From an uncultured Faecalibacterium sp. (GTDB lineage: Bacteria > Bacillota > Clostridia > Oscillospirales > Ruminococcaceae), in contig CAKSYT010000011.1 of the NCBI GenBank assembly GCA_934524985.1, positions 1 to 64,000 of the forward strand: a DNA stretch of 64,000 nucleotides, given 5' to 3'. Below the pieces are notes generated by a model. The model worked only from the letters and a program-made list of their open reading frames with translations, did not search any database and was not told the origin of the DNA. A program made the translations under genes and the position numbers. The stretch's first letter is position 1. Each line of letters starts with the position of its first letter. Shown here piece by piece: positions 24,273-33,201 of this stretch.

Positions 24273-26258
24273 ATGATGCAACGGTTCCAATTACTCCATG
24301 GCGGGGACTATAACCCGGAGCAGTGGCTCGACCGGCCGGACATTCTGGCACAGGATATTGCGCTGATGAAAAAGGCTCGCGTCAACACGGTGACGCTGGG
24401 GGTGTTCTCGTGGTCGGCGCTGGAACCGCAGGAGGGTGTGTACCAGCTGGACTGGCTGGCCGATATCATCCACAACCTGTATGACAACGGCATTTTCACC
24501 ATTCTGGCTACCCCCAGTGCGGCGCGCCCTGCATGGATGGCGCACAAGTACCCCGAGGTGCGCCGTGTCCGGGCAGACCGCGTCCGGGAGCTGTACAACC
24601 GCCGCCAGAACTACTGCTATACCTCTCCGTTCTACCGTGAAAAAGTCCGCATCATCGACCGGAAGCTGGCGCAGCGGTTCGGCAGTGACCCGGCTGTTCT
24701 GCTCTGGCATATCTCCAACGAAATGGGCGGCGACTGCCACTGCGCGCTGTGTCAGGCCGCATTCCGCCGCTGGCTCAAGGCGCGGTACGGCTCGCTGGAA
24801 GCGCTCAACAAGGCGTGGAACGCCCGGTTCTGGAGCCACGATTACACCGACTGGGAACAGATCGAAAGCCCCGCCCCGCAGGGAGAAAACGCGGTGCAGG
24901 GGCTTGCACTGGACTGGAAACGCTTCGTCAGCGACCGCCACATTGACTTCTTGAAATTTGAACGGGATACCGTAAAAGAATTTGCACCAAACGCCAAGTT
25001 CACGGTCAACATGATGTACCGCTTTGACGGCATCGACTATTTCAAGATGGCCAAGGAAATCGACGTTGCCAGCTGGGACAACTATCCCACATGGCACAAG
25101 CCCACCGAGACGGTGGAAGAGACCGCGCTGGACACCGCGATGATGCACGATTTGTACTACTCCATGAAGGGCAAGCCGTTCCTGCTGATGGAGTCCAGCC
25201 CCAGCTTTACCAACTGGCAGCCTGTCTCCAAGCAGAAAAAGCCCGGAATTGCAGAGCTTTCCGCCTTGCAGACCGTGGCGCATGGCGCGGACAGTGTACT
25301 CTATTTCCAGTGGCGTGCCAGCCGCGGCGCAGAGGAAAAGCTCCATGGTGCAGTCATCGGGCACGATGGACGGGAGGACGCCCGCCCGTTCCGGGAAACG
25401 GTAGAAGTAGGACGGAAGCTGGAAGCGCTTTCTGAAATTACGACGCTTTGCCGCGAAAAACAGGCGGCGGTCGTTCACGATTGGGAAAACAAGTGGGCGC
25501 TGGAAGGCTCCTGCGGCCCGCGCAATGCCGGGATGGGCTACTGGGACGAGCTGAAGCTGCACTACAACGCCCTTGCACGCGAGGGCATCGCGGTGGAGTT
25601 TGTAAACCAGGAAGCAGACCTGACCGGCTATGGCCTGGTCGTTGTTCCCATGCTCTACCTGCTGACGGACGCCTTTGCGCAAAAGCTCTGCGCCTTTGCA
25701 AAGAACGGCGGCACCGTTGTGGTCACCTACTGGAGCGGTGTGGTGGATGAAAGCGACCTGTGCCGCTTGGGGGACACGCCCTATGGTCTGACCGAGCTGC
25801 TGGGCTTGCGCCGCACCGAAATTGACGGGATGTATGACGGCGAGACCCGCCGCTGCGCCCCTGTGGACGGCGCAAAGCTGCCGGAAGCACAGGCTTCTGT
25901 GCTCTGCGAGGTGGCCGCACTGCAGGATGCCGATCCGGCTGTGCCGCTCAGCGTTTACACAGAGGATTACTTTGCCGACTGCCCTGCCGTGGCGGTTCAT
26001 GCTTACGGCGCAGGCCGCGCATATTATCTGGCAAGCCGCTTTGATACTGCGCTTTATCGCGCATTTTACCGCAATGCGGCGCGGGAAGCCGGTCTGACCC
26101 CGGCATGGCCGGAAGCACTGCCGGACGGCGTTCTGGCGGCGCGGCGCGGTGCGTTCGTCTTTGTGCAGAACTGCAATGAACATCCGGTCGAAGTAGGCGG
26201 TGTTGCGCTGAACCGTTACGGAACAGCCGTCTGGAAAAACGGCGAGCAGATCTTGTAA
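24273..26258 (+). CDS. GH42 beta-galactosidase
   Basis: 661 residues from ATG at 24273 (a second ATG follows at 24276; AAGGAGG upstream). Glu150 in HISNE is the acid/base and Glu307 in LLMESSPS the nucleophile. Cys115, 155, 157 and 160 match the zinc cluster of Thermus-type GH42 enzymes. TIM barrel, then trimerisation domain (about 390-590) and a small beta domain. No signal peptide, so it hydrolyses imported beta-galactosides such as lactose or galacto-oligosaccharides. Linked to the LacI regulator and importer downstream by shared operators. Confidence 0.92.
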   Translation: MMQRFQLLHGGDYNPEQWLDRPDILAQDIALMKKARVNTVTLGVFSWSALEPQEGVYQLDWLADIIHNLYDNGIFTILATPSAARPAWMAHKYPEVRRVRADRVRELYNRRQNYCYTSPFYREKVRIIDRKLAQRFGSDPAVLLWHISNEMGGDCHCALCQAAFRRWLKARYGSLEALNKAWNARFWSHDYTDWEQIESPAPQGENAVQGLALDWKRFVSDRHIDFLKFERDTVKEFAPNAKFTVNMMYRFDGIDYFKMAKEIDVASWDNYPTWHKPTETVEETALDTAMMHDLYYSMKGKPFLLMESSPSFTNWQPVSKQKKPGIAELSALQTVAHGADSVLYFQWRASRGAEEKLHGAVIGHDGREDARPFRETVEVGRKLEALSEITTLCREKQAAVVHDWENKWALEGSCGPRNAGMGYWDELKLHYNALAREGIAVEFVNQEADLTGYGLVVVPMLYLLTDAFAQKLCAFAKNGGTVVVTYWSGVVDESDLCRLGDTPYGLTELLGLRRTEIDGMYDGETRRCAPVDGAKLPEAQASVLCEVAALQDADPAVPLSVYTEDYFADCPAVAVHAYGAGRAYYLASRFDTALYRAFYRNAAREAGLTPAWPEALPDGVLAARRGAFVFVQNCNEHPVEVGGVALNRYGTAVWKNGEQIL

Positions 26259-26279
26259 GGAACAAAAATACCGACTTTC

Positions 26280-26312
26280 AGCGTTCTGCCGAAAAAGCAG
26301 AACGCTTTTTGT
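26280..26312 (+). terminator. GH42 terminator
   Basis: AGCGTTCTGC (26280-26289) pairs with GCAGAACGCT (26297-26306), then TTTTTG. Confidence 0.85.
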
Positions 26313-26364
26313 TTGTTTTCAGGCTTGACAAAGCGGGCTTATCCCGGTATGCTGGGGTGGCGCT

Positions 26365-26373
26365 GTTGCGCAG
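26365..26373. promoter_or_regulatory. Operator half-site before the LacI gene
   Basis: GTTGCGCAG, 27 bases before the GTG start; suggests autoregulation. Confidence 0.5.
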
Positions 26374-26399
26374 TTCTGTGAAAAAGGAGAGGATATTCC

Positions 26400-27431
26400 G
26401 TGGCTGCAAAGGAAACCGAAAAAATGACGATCGAGCAGGTGGCCGATGCGCTTGGTGTTTCTAAAACGACGGTATCTCGCGCACTTTCTGGAAAAGGGCG
26501 CATCAGCGAAAAGACCCGCGCTAAGGTGTACGCCTATATGGGGCGCACCCGCTCTGAGCCGGTTTCCGCACAGAGCAGCGAAAAGCTGCGCACCAACAAC
26601 ATTGCCATGATCATGCCGCAGCGGTTTATTACGCTGGATCTGCCCTTTTTGCGCAAGTGCATGGGCGGCATCTGCACCATGGCAGACCAGCGCGGCTATG
26701 ACCTGATGCTGTGCTACTCCTCCTATACCGAGTACCCGCAGCTGCAGCGGCAGCTTGCCAACCACAAGGTGGACGGCGTGATCCTGACTTACGCCATGGC
26801 AGATGACCCCTGCATCGACCTTTTGCGGCAATACGAGACGCCTTTCGTGCTCATTGGACGCAGCGAGGACAAGACCATCCCGCAGGCAGACAACGATCAG
26901 GTCTCTGCCGCCTGCGAGATGACCCGCATTCTTTTGCAGCTGGGTGCCAAGCGCATCGCGCTGCTGGTGGGCAGTACCATCTATGCCGTCAACACCGACC
27001 GCACACGCGGGTATCTGCGTGGGTTCGCGGAATTTGGTGTACCGGTAGACCAGCGGCTCGTTCATTCCGGTGTGGAATCTGCCGGGCAGACCATTGATGC
27101 ACTGGAGGCGGCGCTGGAGCAGAAAGCAGATTGCATCCTCTGCGGGGATGATGAGATCGCCTTTGAGGTCATGCGGGAGCTGCGGATGCGGCATATCCTC
27201 GTGCCCAACGACCTGCGGGTCGCCAGCCTGTATGACAGCTCCATGCTCGCCAGCATTACGCCCTCGGTCTCGGCGGTGCAGTATGATGCCGAGCAGCTGG
27301 GCAAGACCGCCTGCCGGATGCTGCTGGACCGTCTGGCAGGCAAAGAGATCGTCATGCGGCAGCTGGAGGGCTATCAGGTCATTCTGCGGGATTCTACCAA
27401 GTGGATGGAACGCTCCCGCAACATCAAATAA
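26400..27431 (+). CDS. LacI-family repressor of the beta-galactoside locus
   Basis: 343 residues from GTG at 26400 (AAGGAGAGG upstream). HTH at about 10-30 (TIEQVADALGVSKTTVSRAL) with hinge to 60, then periplasmic-binding-like sensor domain (VDGVILTYAM, IPQADNDQ, VASLYDSSMLASI). Lies between GH42 and its transporter and is surrounded by GTTGCGCA-type sites, so it probably represses both until a galactoside or galactose binds. Confidence 0.88.
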   Translation: MAAKETEKMTIEQVADALGVSKTTVSRALSGKGRISEKTRAKVYAYMGRTRSEPVSAQSSEKLRTNNIAMIMPQRFITLDLPFLRKCMGGICTMADQRGYDLMLCYSSYTEYPQLQRQLANHKVDGVILTYAMADDPCIDLLRQYETPFVLIGRSEDKTIPQADNDQVSAACEMTRILLQLGAKRIALLVGSTIYAVNTDRTRGYLRGFAEFGVPVDQRLVHSGVESAGQTIDALEAALEQKADCILCGDDEIAFEVMRELRMRHILVPNDLRVASLYDSSMLASITPSVSAVQYDAEQLGKTACRMLLDRLAGKEIVMRQLEGYQVILRDSTKWMERSRNIK

Positions 27432-27441
27432 CGCACTTTCC

Positions 27442-27474
27442 GTGCCTGCTCCTTCTTTGGAGCAGGCATTTTTG
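27442..27474 (+). terminator. LacI gene terminator
   Basis: TGCCTGCTCC (27443-27452) with GGAGCAGGCA (27459-27468), then TTTTTG. Confidence 0.85.
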
Positions 27475-27491
27475 CTCTTTGACCGGCAGGG

Positions 27492-27662
27492 GTTGCGCTA
27501 AAGTTGCGCACCTTTACCCCATGCATCCCGATTTTACCGTCATATTCTCCAGTTTTTACCCAACAATCCCGTGAATTTCGTCCATTGACGTGAGCAAAGG
27601 AATGCGGTATTCTATGAGTACAAAAAATAGTTGCTCGGATGTGCGCAACTAATGAGCGCAAC
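27492..27662. promoter_or_regulatory. Transporter operon promoter with four operator half-sites
   Basis: Promoter TTGACG (27585-27590), 17 bases, TATTCT (27608-27613). GTTGCGCT (27492-27499) and GTTGCGCA (27503-27510) lie upstream; GTGCGCAAC (27641-27649) and GAGCGCAAC (27654-27662) lie downstream. Sites on both sides would permit looping. Confidence 0.7.
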
Positions 27663-27709
27663 AAAGAGCGCTTGAAGAGTTCAGATTGAGAACGAAGGAG
27701 AACTGGATC

Positions 27710-28990
27710 ATGAAAAAGCTGATTTCCCGCCGTAACTTCCTTGCTGCCATGGGTACTGTGGCTGCTGCCGGTGTGCTGACTGCCTGCGGCGGCTCCTCCA
27801 ACAGCACCGCTTCCTCTGCTGCCGCTTCCGGCAGTGCTGCCTCTGCTGCGGAGAGCTGGGGCGATGTGAAGCTGACCATGTGGGGCGCAGAAGAGGACCA
27901 GACCATGCTGCGCGAGATGGCCGATGCCTTTATTGAACAGAATGCAGACAAGGGCAATGTGACCATTGAGATCGGCGTGCAGTCCGAGTCCACCGCAAAG
28001 GACACCGTTCTGGCTGACCCGGAGTCTGCCGCAGATGTTTTCGCCTTTGCAGACGACCAGCTGAACGAGCTGGTGAACGCCGGTGCGCTGCAGGAAGTGC
28101 TGCTGAACCCGGACGACGTCAAGAGCCGCAACTTGCCCGGCTCTGTGGGCGCTGCTACCCTGAACGATAAGCTCTACGCCTACCCCATGACCGCCGACAA
28201 CGGCTACTTCCTGTACTATGACGCAAGCGTTCTGAGCGCCGAGGACGTGCAGAGCGTGGACACCATGCTGGAAAAGGCTGCTGCAGCCGGGAAGAAGTTC
28301 ATGATGAGCGTGAACGACGCATGGTACATTTACAGCTTCTACGCCGGTGCCGGTCTGGTGGCAACGCTGGCCGATGACGGCATCAACACCGTCTGCAACT
28401 GGAACGAGGCTCCCGGCGCAGATGTCACGCAGGCGATTCTGGACATTACCGCAAACCCCGGCTTCAAGTCCGGCAAGGACGCCGACATCGTTTCCGCCAT
28501 CAAGGACGGCAGCTGCTGCGCCGCCATCTCTGGTACATGGAACGCCAGCACCGCCGAGGAGGCATGGGGCGAAGGCTACGCCGCCACCAAGCTGCCTACC
28601 TACACCCTGAACGGCGAGCAGGTCCAGATGGGCTCCTTCTCCGGCTACAAGCTGGTGGGCGTCAACCCCCACAGTGCCAACGTGGGCGTGGCCATGATGC
28701 TGGCCGACTTCATCACCAACGAGGACAACCAGATCAAGCGCTTCAACGACCGCAAGCTGGGTCCCTCCAACATCAACGCAAACGCCACCGAGGCTGTGCA
28801 GTCCGCACCCGCTATTGCCGCATTGGCCGAGCAGAGCTCTTACGCCACCCTGCAGCGGGTAGGCGCAAACTACTGGAGCTCCGCTGAAAGCCTGGGCGAG
28901 ATCCTTGTCTCCGGCGATACGCAGGGCAAGACCACGCAGCAGCTGATGGATGACACTGTGGCTGGTATCACCGCACCTGTGGCACAGTAA
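27710..28990 (+). CDS. ABC sugar-binding lipoprotein (MalE type)
   Basis: 426 residues from ATG at 27710 (GAAGGAG upstream). RRNFLAAMG leader and lipobox LTACGG (Cys about 24), Ser/Ala linker, then family 1 binding-protein domain (VKLTMWGAEEDQTML; DPESAADVFAFADDQLNEL). Substrate is probably a beta-galactoside given GH42 and the shared operators. About 117 bases before the first permease. Confidence 0.85.
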   Translation: MKKLISRRNFLAAMGTVAAAGVLTACGGSSNSTASSAAASGSAASAAESWGDVKLTMWGAEEDQTMLREMADAFIEQNADKGNVTIEIGVQSESTAKDTVLADPESAADVFAFADDQLNELVNAGALQEVLLNPDDVKSRNLPGSVGAATLNDKLYAYPMTADNGYFLYYDASVLSAEDVQSVDTMLEKAAAAGKKFMMSVNDAWYIYSFYAGAGLVATLADDGINTVCNWNEAPGADVTQAILDITANPGFKSGKDADIVSAIKDGSCCAAISGTWNASTAEEAWGEGYAATKLPTYTLNGEQVQMGSFSGYKLVGVNPHSANVGVAMMLADFITNEDNQIKRFNDRKLGPSNINANATEAVQSAPAIAALAEQSSYATLQRVGANYWSSAESLGEILVSGDTQGKTTQQLMDDTVAGITAPVAQ

Positions 28991-29107
28991 GCTTTGGCTT
29001 TTCCGGCGGGCACGCGGCTGAATGCAGTGTGCCCGCCTTTTATCGCAAGAAAAAGCAGCATCCTGTTTGCTATAAAGCCCTCTGCAACAAGAAAGGAGTT
29101 GACTTCT

Positions 29108-30556
29108 GTGGCAGAAATGGTCCTTACGCCGCCCTTGCGGGCGGATGGCCGGGAGCCGAATTTCCTTCAGAAGTTCGGTCACGCATTCGTTCACGGAGAT
29201 ATTTTTACAAAGCTGTCCCTCGTTGTCTGGGGTCTGGGCTACATCGGCCACGGCCAGCTCATCAAGGCGCTGCTGGTAACGCTGGTGCAGGGACTGGGGC
29301 TGTATTTTCTGGGCACCTCCGGCATTCCGGCGCTGAAAAAGTTCGGCACGCTGGGCACGGTGCAGATGGAGATGCAGTTCAACCCCCTTACCTTAAAGAA
29401 TGAGGTCAACAACTACGACAACTCGTTTGCCATCCTGCTGCTCAGCGTGATCGCGCTGGTGGTCATTGTAACCCTGATCGCTGCGGCTATGCTGGTGGTG
29501 CAGAGCAACTACGCTTTGCAGGCGCAGAAGGCCGCCGGGAAAAAGCCCAACAACTTCCGGCAGGATATCACCCTGTACCTGAACGAGAAGTTCTATGTGA
29601 CCCTGCTCACCCTGCCGGTGCTGGGCGTGGTGGTATTCACCATTGTGCCGCTGTTCATCCTGATCGCCGTGGCGTTCACGAACTACGACCAGCAGCACAT
29701 GCCGCCCGCCGCCCTGTTTACATGGGTGGGGCTGGCAAACTTTGCCGCCCTGTTCGGCGGGCAGTCGCTGACCGTGACCTTTAACTACGCCTTTGGCCGG
29801 GTGCTGGGCTGGACGCTGGTGTGGGCCTTCTTTGCCACCTTTACCACCTTTTTCGGCGGCGTATTTCTGGCCATGCTCATCAACAACAAAAAGACTAAGT
29901 GCCAGAAGCTCTGGCGCACCTTGTTCATGGTCACCATTGCAGTGCCGCAGTTCGTCACTCTGCTGCTGGTGCGCAACTTCTTCTCGGACGCCGGCATCTT
30001 CAACACCCTGATGACCAATGCAGGCGTGACCGACTTTTTAAAGACCATCGGCCTGCTGGGGCAGAACATGAACCATATCCCGTTTTTGACCGATCAGCAC
30101 TGGGCAAAGTTCATGATCGTCCTGATCAACGTCTGGGTGGGCGTGCCCTACCAGATGATCATCGCCACCGGTGTGCTGATGAACATCCCCAGCGATATGC
30201 TGGAGGCTTCCACCATTGACGGTGCTTCGCCGTGGCAGAGCTTCATCCACATCAAGCTGCCGTATCTGTTCAGCGTGCAGGGGCCTGCGCTGGTCACGGA
30301 TTTCGTCAAGAACGTCAACAACTTCAACGTCATCTACCTGCTCACGCAGGACGTTTACATCACAAAGGATCAGGCACTGGCATCCTCCAGCGCCAAAGAG
30401 GTGGACCTGCTGGTCACATGGCTGTTCCGCCTGACGCAGGAGCAGTACAACTACAAGATGGCCGCTGTCATCGGCATTATGGTGTTCATCATCTGTGCCG
30501 TGTTCACGCTGGTCTGCTTCCGGTTCCTTAATAAAAAGGAGGCGACATTCTCTTGA
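29108..30556 (+). CDS. ABC sugar transporter permease (MalF type)
   Basis: 482 residues from GTG at 29108 (AAAGGAG 9 bases upstream). The N-terminal 180 residues hold extra helices and a long loop as in MalF, then six core helices with EAA loop LEASTIDGASPWQSFIHIKL at about 360-380. Overlaps the next gene by TTGA. Confidence 0.85.
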   Translation: MAEMVLTPPLRADGREPNFLQKFGHAFVHGDIFTKLSLVVWGLGYIGHGQLIKALLVTLVQGLGLYFLGTSGIPALKKFGTLGTVQMEMQFNPLTLKNEVNNYDNSFAILLLSVIALVVIVTLIAAAMLVVQSNYALQAQKAAGKKPNNFRQDITLYLNEKFYVTLLTLPVLGVVVFTIVPLFILIAVAFTNYDQQHMPPAALFTWVGLANFAALFGGQSLTVTFNYAFGRVLGWTLVWAFFATFTTFFGGVFLAMLINNKKTKCQKLWRTLFMVTIAVPQFVTLLLVRNFFSDAGIFNTLMTNAGVTDFLKTIGLLGQNMNHIPFLTDQHWAKFMIVLINVWVGVPYQMIIATGVLMNIPSDMLEASTIDGASPWQSFIHIKLPYLFSVQGPALVTDFVKNVNNFNVIYLLTQDVYITKDQALASSSAKEVDLLVTWLFRLTQEQYNYKMAAVIGIMVFIICAVFTLVCFRFLNKKEATFS

Positions 30557-31461
30557 CACAGGCAACTGTTTCTCCGGCACGCCGGACGGAAACTGCGGCG
30601 CAGCTGCGCCGCGGGCGCATCCTCCGGGAAGTCCGCAGCATTCTGCGGCATCTGCTGCTGGCCTTGCTGGCAGGCATCTGGCTGGTGCCCATTCTGTGGC
30701 TGCTGGTCACCTCCTTTTCTACCGACCGGGGCATCAATGTGCGGCGGTTCTTCCCGGCAAGCTACACGGTAAGCAACTACGTCAACATCCTGTTCCACCC
30801 GGACTCTGTGGCGCAGTTCCCGCGCTGGTTTGCAAACACCCTTGTGGTGGCCTGCTTCAACTGCGTGATCTCCACCTGCTTTGTGCTGATGGTGGCCTAC
30901 GCGCTGAGCTGCTGCCGGTTCAAGGGCCGCAAGCTGCTGCAGAACCTCTCGGTCATCGTCAACCTGTTCCCGGGCGTATTGGCCATGATCGCGGTCTACT
31001 TCGTGCTGAAGTACCTTAACCTGACCAACTCCTATGCGGGGCTTATCATGGTCTATGCCGGTTCGTCCGGTCTGGGCTACCTGATCTGCAAGGGCTTCTT
31101 TGATACCATCCCCGTCTCCCTGCGGGAGGCCGCCAAGCTGGACGGCGCATCGGACGCCCGGGTGTTCTTCCAGGTGGTTCTGCCCATGTCCAGACCCATT
31201 CTGGTGTACACCATCATCAGCTCCTTCATGGTGCCGTGGACGGACTTCGTAATGGCCAAGATGATCCTGAACTCCGGCCTTTCCGCCGACTGGACGGTGG
31301 CCATTGGCCTGTACAACATGCTGCAGAAAACGCTGATCAACAACTACTTTGCACTCTTCTGCGCAGGCGGCGTGCTGGTGTCCATCCCCATCTCCATCCT
31401 GTTCGTCATCATGCAGAAGTTCTACGTCGAGGGCATCACCTCCGGCGCAGACAAAGGCTAA
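30553..31461 (+). CDS. ABC sugar transporter permease (MalG type)
   Basis: 302 residues. TTG start inside the TTGA overlap with the upstream stop; AAGGAGG lies 10 bases before it. Six helices; EAA loop REAAKLDGASDARVFFQVVL at about 192-212; C-terminal KFYVEGITSGADKG is typical of MalG. Needs an ATPase encoded elsewhere. Confidence 0.88.
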   Translation: MTQATVSPARRTETAAQLRRGRILREVRSILRHLLLALLAGIWLVPILWLLVTSFSTDRGINVRRFFPASYTVSNYVNILFHPDSVAQFPRWFANTLVVACFNCVISTCFVLMVAYALSCCRFKGRKLLQNLSVIVNLFPGVLAMIAVYFVLKYLNLTNSYAGLIMVYAGSSGLGYLICKGFFDTIPVSLREAAKLDGASDARVFFQVVLPMSRPILVYTIISSFMVPWTDFVMAKMILNSGLSADWTVAIGLYNMLQKTLINNYFALFCAGGVLVSIPISILFVIMQKFYVEGITSGADKG

Positions 31462-31488
31462 ACTGCTATCTTCTTTCTCCTTCATCAT

Positions 31489-31532
31489 AAAAAGCAGCAC
31501 CCCGCTCCCACGGCAGCGGGGTGCTGCTTTTA
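31489..31532 (+). terminator. Transporter operon terminator
   Basis: AAAGCAGCACCCCGCT (31491-31506) with AGCGGGGTGCTGCTTT (31515-31530). Confidence 0.9.
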
Positions 31533-31593
31533 TACACTCCGGCGCTGCGCAAGACCCGGAGCCTATAAAACGAAAAAATTTTCGCAAAAAGGG

Positions 31594-31622
31594 TTGACAT
31601 TCTGCCCGGCCTATGGTATTAT
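31594..31622 (+). promoter_or_regulatory. tRNA-fMet promoter
   Basis: TTGACA (31594-31599), 17 bases, TATTAT (31617-31622), followed by a GC-containing start region. Confidence 0.8.
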
Positions 31623-31667
31623 ACTTGAGCAGTCAGCGAGAGCCGCTGAAGAGCGAAAAGTAAATAT

Positions 31668-31744
<77 letters not shown>

Positions 31745-31746
31745 CC

Positions 31747-31787
31747 AAGCAGGTTGAATTTAAAAAATTCAACCTGCTTTTTTGTGT
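31747..31787 (+). terminator. tRNA terminator
   Basis: AAGCAGGTTGAATTT pairs with AATTCAACCTGCTT, then TTTTTT. Confidence 0.9.
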
Positions 31788-31833
31788 TCACAGCAAAGCG
31801 GGAAGCGCCGCCGCCGCTGCGCATTGTGCAGCG

Positions 31834-32092
31834 TGAACAGTGTAGAACCTTATTATAACTTTTTATATTTGATCAGTGTGTAAAAAGATGCGTACTTACG
31901 CTAAGTATGCACACTGCTCGGATTGAACGGTGTGGGCTTAGAAAGCTGTGCTTCTGTGTCTGAAGGACCACATTGTTCAAAACCCTGTGGGTCATAGGCG
32001 CAGGCTGCTGCGGCCTGAACAGTGTAGCCCGCTGCGCCTATACAAAAAGGGATACCGGAGCATCCGCAGATGCTCCGGTATCCCTTTTATAA
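31834..32092 (+). ncRNA. Structured intergenic region, possible small RNA
   Basis: No gene. TGAACAGTGTAG occurs at 31834 and 32016, with TGAACGGTGTGG at 31924 between them. A stem TTGAACGGTGTGG/CCACATTGTTCAA spans about 31923-31982, another is GCGTACTTA/TAAGTATGC, and ATAGGCGCAG pairs with CTGCGCCTAT. Ends with a CGCA-loop hairpin terminator (32049-32092). Whether it is transcribed is unknown. Confidence 0.3.
32049..32092 (+). repeat. CGCA-loop hairpin, solo copy of the intergenic element
   Basis: AAGGGATACCGGAGCATC, loop CGCA, then the matching arm, then TTTT. Same stem core (ATACCGGAGC) as the copies at 47312 and 53676, but the interleaved core is missing. Confidence 0.6.
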
Positions 32093-32190
32093 AGAATAAA
32101 ACTTTCCCATTATAATTAGAATGTTCTGGCAAAGACCGTCTTTTTCTGTTATACTCTAGCCAACGAATACAGCTGTAACAGGAGGATGTT

Positions 32191-33045
32191 ATGGAAAAGA
32201 ATGTACTGAACACCGATCTCACCGGCAAGGTGGCCGTTGTAACCGGCGCAAGCGGCACCTTGTGCTCCATTTTTGCCAAGGCGCTGGCACGCGCGGGTGC
32301 AAAGGTGGCGCTGCTGGGCCGCAACATGGATAAGCTCAAGGAGCTTGCAGATGAGATCGAAGCCGAGGGCGGCACCGCCAAGGGCTACACCTGCAACGTG
32401 ATGAACAAGGCCAACTGCCTGCAGGTAGCCGAGGATGTGCTGGCAGACCTTGGCCCCTGCGATATCCTTGTGAACGGTGCCGGCGGCAACAACGCCCGCG
32501 CCAACACGGACAAGGAATATTTTGAGATGGGCGATCTGGAAAGCGACACCGTCACCTTCTTTGATCTGGACGAGAGCGGTGTGGAGATGGTGTTCAACCT
32601 GAACTTCATCGGCACCCTGCTGCCCACGCAGGCCTTTGCCCGCCAGATGGTGGGCCGCGAGGGCTGCAACATCCTGAACATTTCCAGCATGAACGCCTAC
32701 CTGCCCCTGACCAAGATCCCCGCCTACTCCGGCTCCAAAGCCGCTGTGACCAACTTTACCCAGTGGCTGGCGGTGCATTTCAGCAAGGTGGGCATCCGGG
32801 TCAACGCCATCGCCCCGGGCTTCTTTGCCAGCGAGCAGAACGCAAAGCTGCTCTTCAACGAGGACGGCACTCCCACCGACCGCACCAAGAAGATCCTTGC
32901 CGCCACCCCCATGGGACACTTTGGCGACAGCGAAAAAGACCTTGTGGGCGCACTGCTGTTTCTGCTGAACAATGACGCAGCGGGCTTCATCACCGGCATC
33001 TGCCTGCCGGTGGACGGCGGCTTCTCGGCTTATTCCGGCGTGTAA
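32191..33045 (+). CDS. SDR-family oxidoreductase, D-mannonate oxidoreductase-like
   Basis: 284 residues. Rossmann motif TGASGTLCSIFAKALARAG (19-37), NGAGG (about 97-101), catalytic Ser in NISSMNAY and YSGSK (Tyr and Lys about 180-184). The insert between beta4 and alpha4 (ARANTDKEYFEMGDLESD) and C-terminal DGGFSAYSGV resemble SDR-type fructuronate/mannonate reductases. Monocistronic; terminator at 33068-33121. No uronate genes nearby, so the substrate is a guess. Confidence 0.75.
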   Translation: MEKNVLNTDLTGKVAVVTGASGTLCSIFAKALARAGAKVALLGRNMDKLKELADEIEAEGGTAKGYTCNVMNKANCLQVAEDVLADLGPCDILVNGAGGNNARANTDKEYFEMGDLESDTVTFFDLDESGVEMVFNLNFIGTLLPTQAFARQMVGREGCNILNISSMNAYLPLTKIPAYSGSKAAVTNFTQWLAVHFSKVGIRVNAIAPGFFASEQNAKLLFNEDGTPTDRTKKILAATPMGHFGDSEKDLVGALLFLLNNDAAGFITGICLPVDGGFSAYSGV

Positions 33046-33067
33046 TAAGCACTGCGAAATATACAAA

Positions 33068-33121
33068 AAACACCCCTGTCTCCCGGTGCAGCAGCTCGGC
33101 GGGACAGGGGTGTTCGTTTTC
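33068..33121 (+). terminator. Terminator after the SDR gene
   Basis: AACACCCCTGTC pairs with GACAGGGGTGTT, then CGTTTT. Confidence 0.8.
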
Positions 33122-33201
33122 AGCGGGGGTGAGCAAAAGGCTTCCCCAGCCGGGGGAAGCCTTCATGCGGAAAATTGATTTATATGGAGGTGCTTCGGGG
33201 G

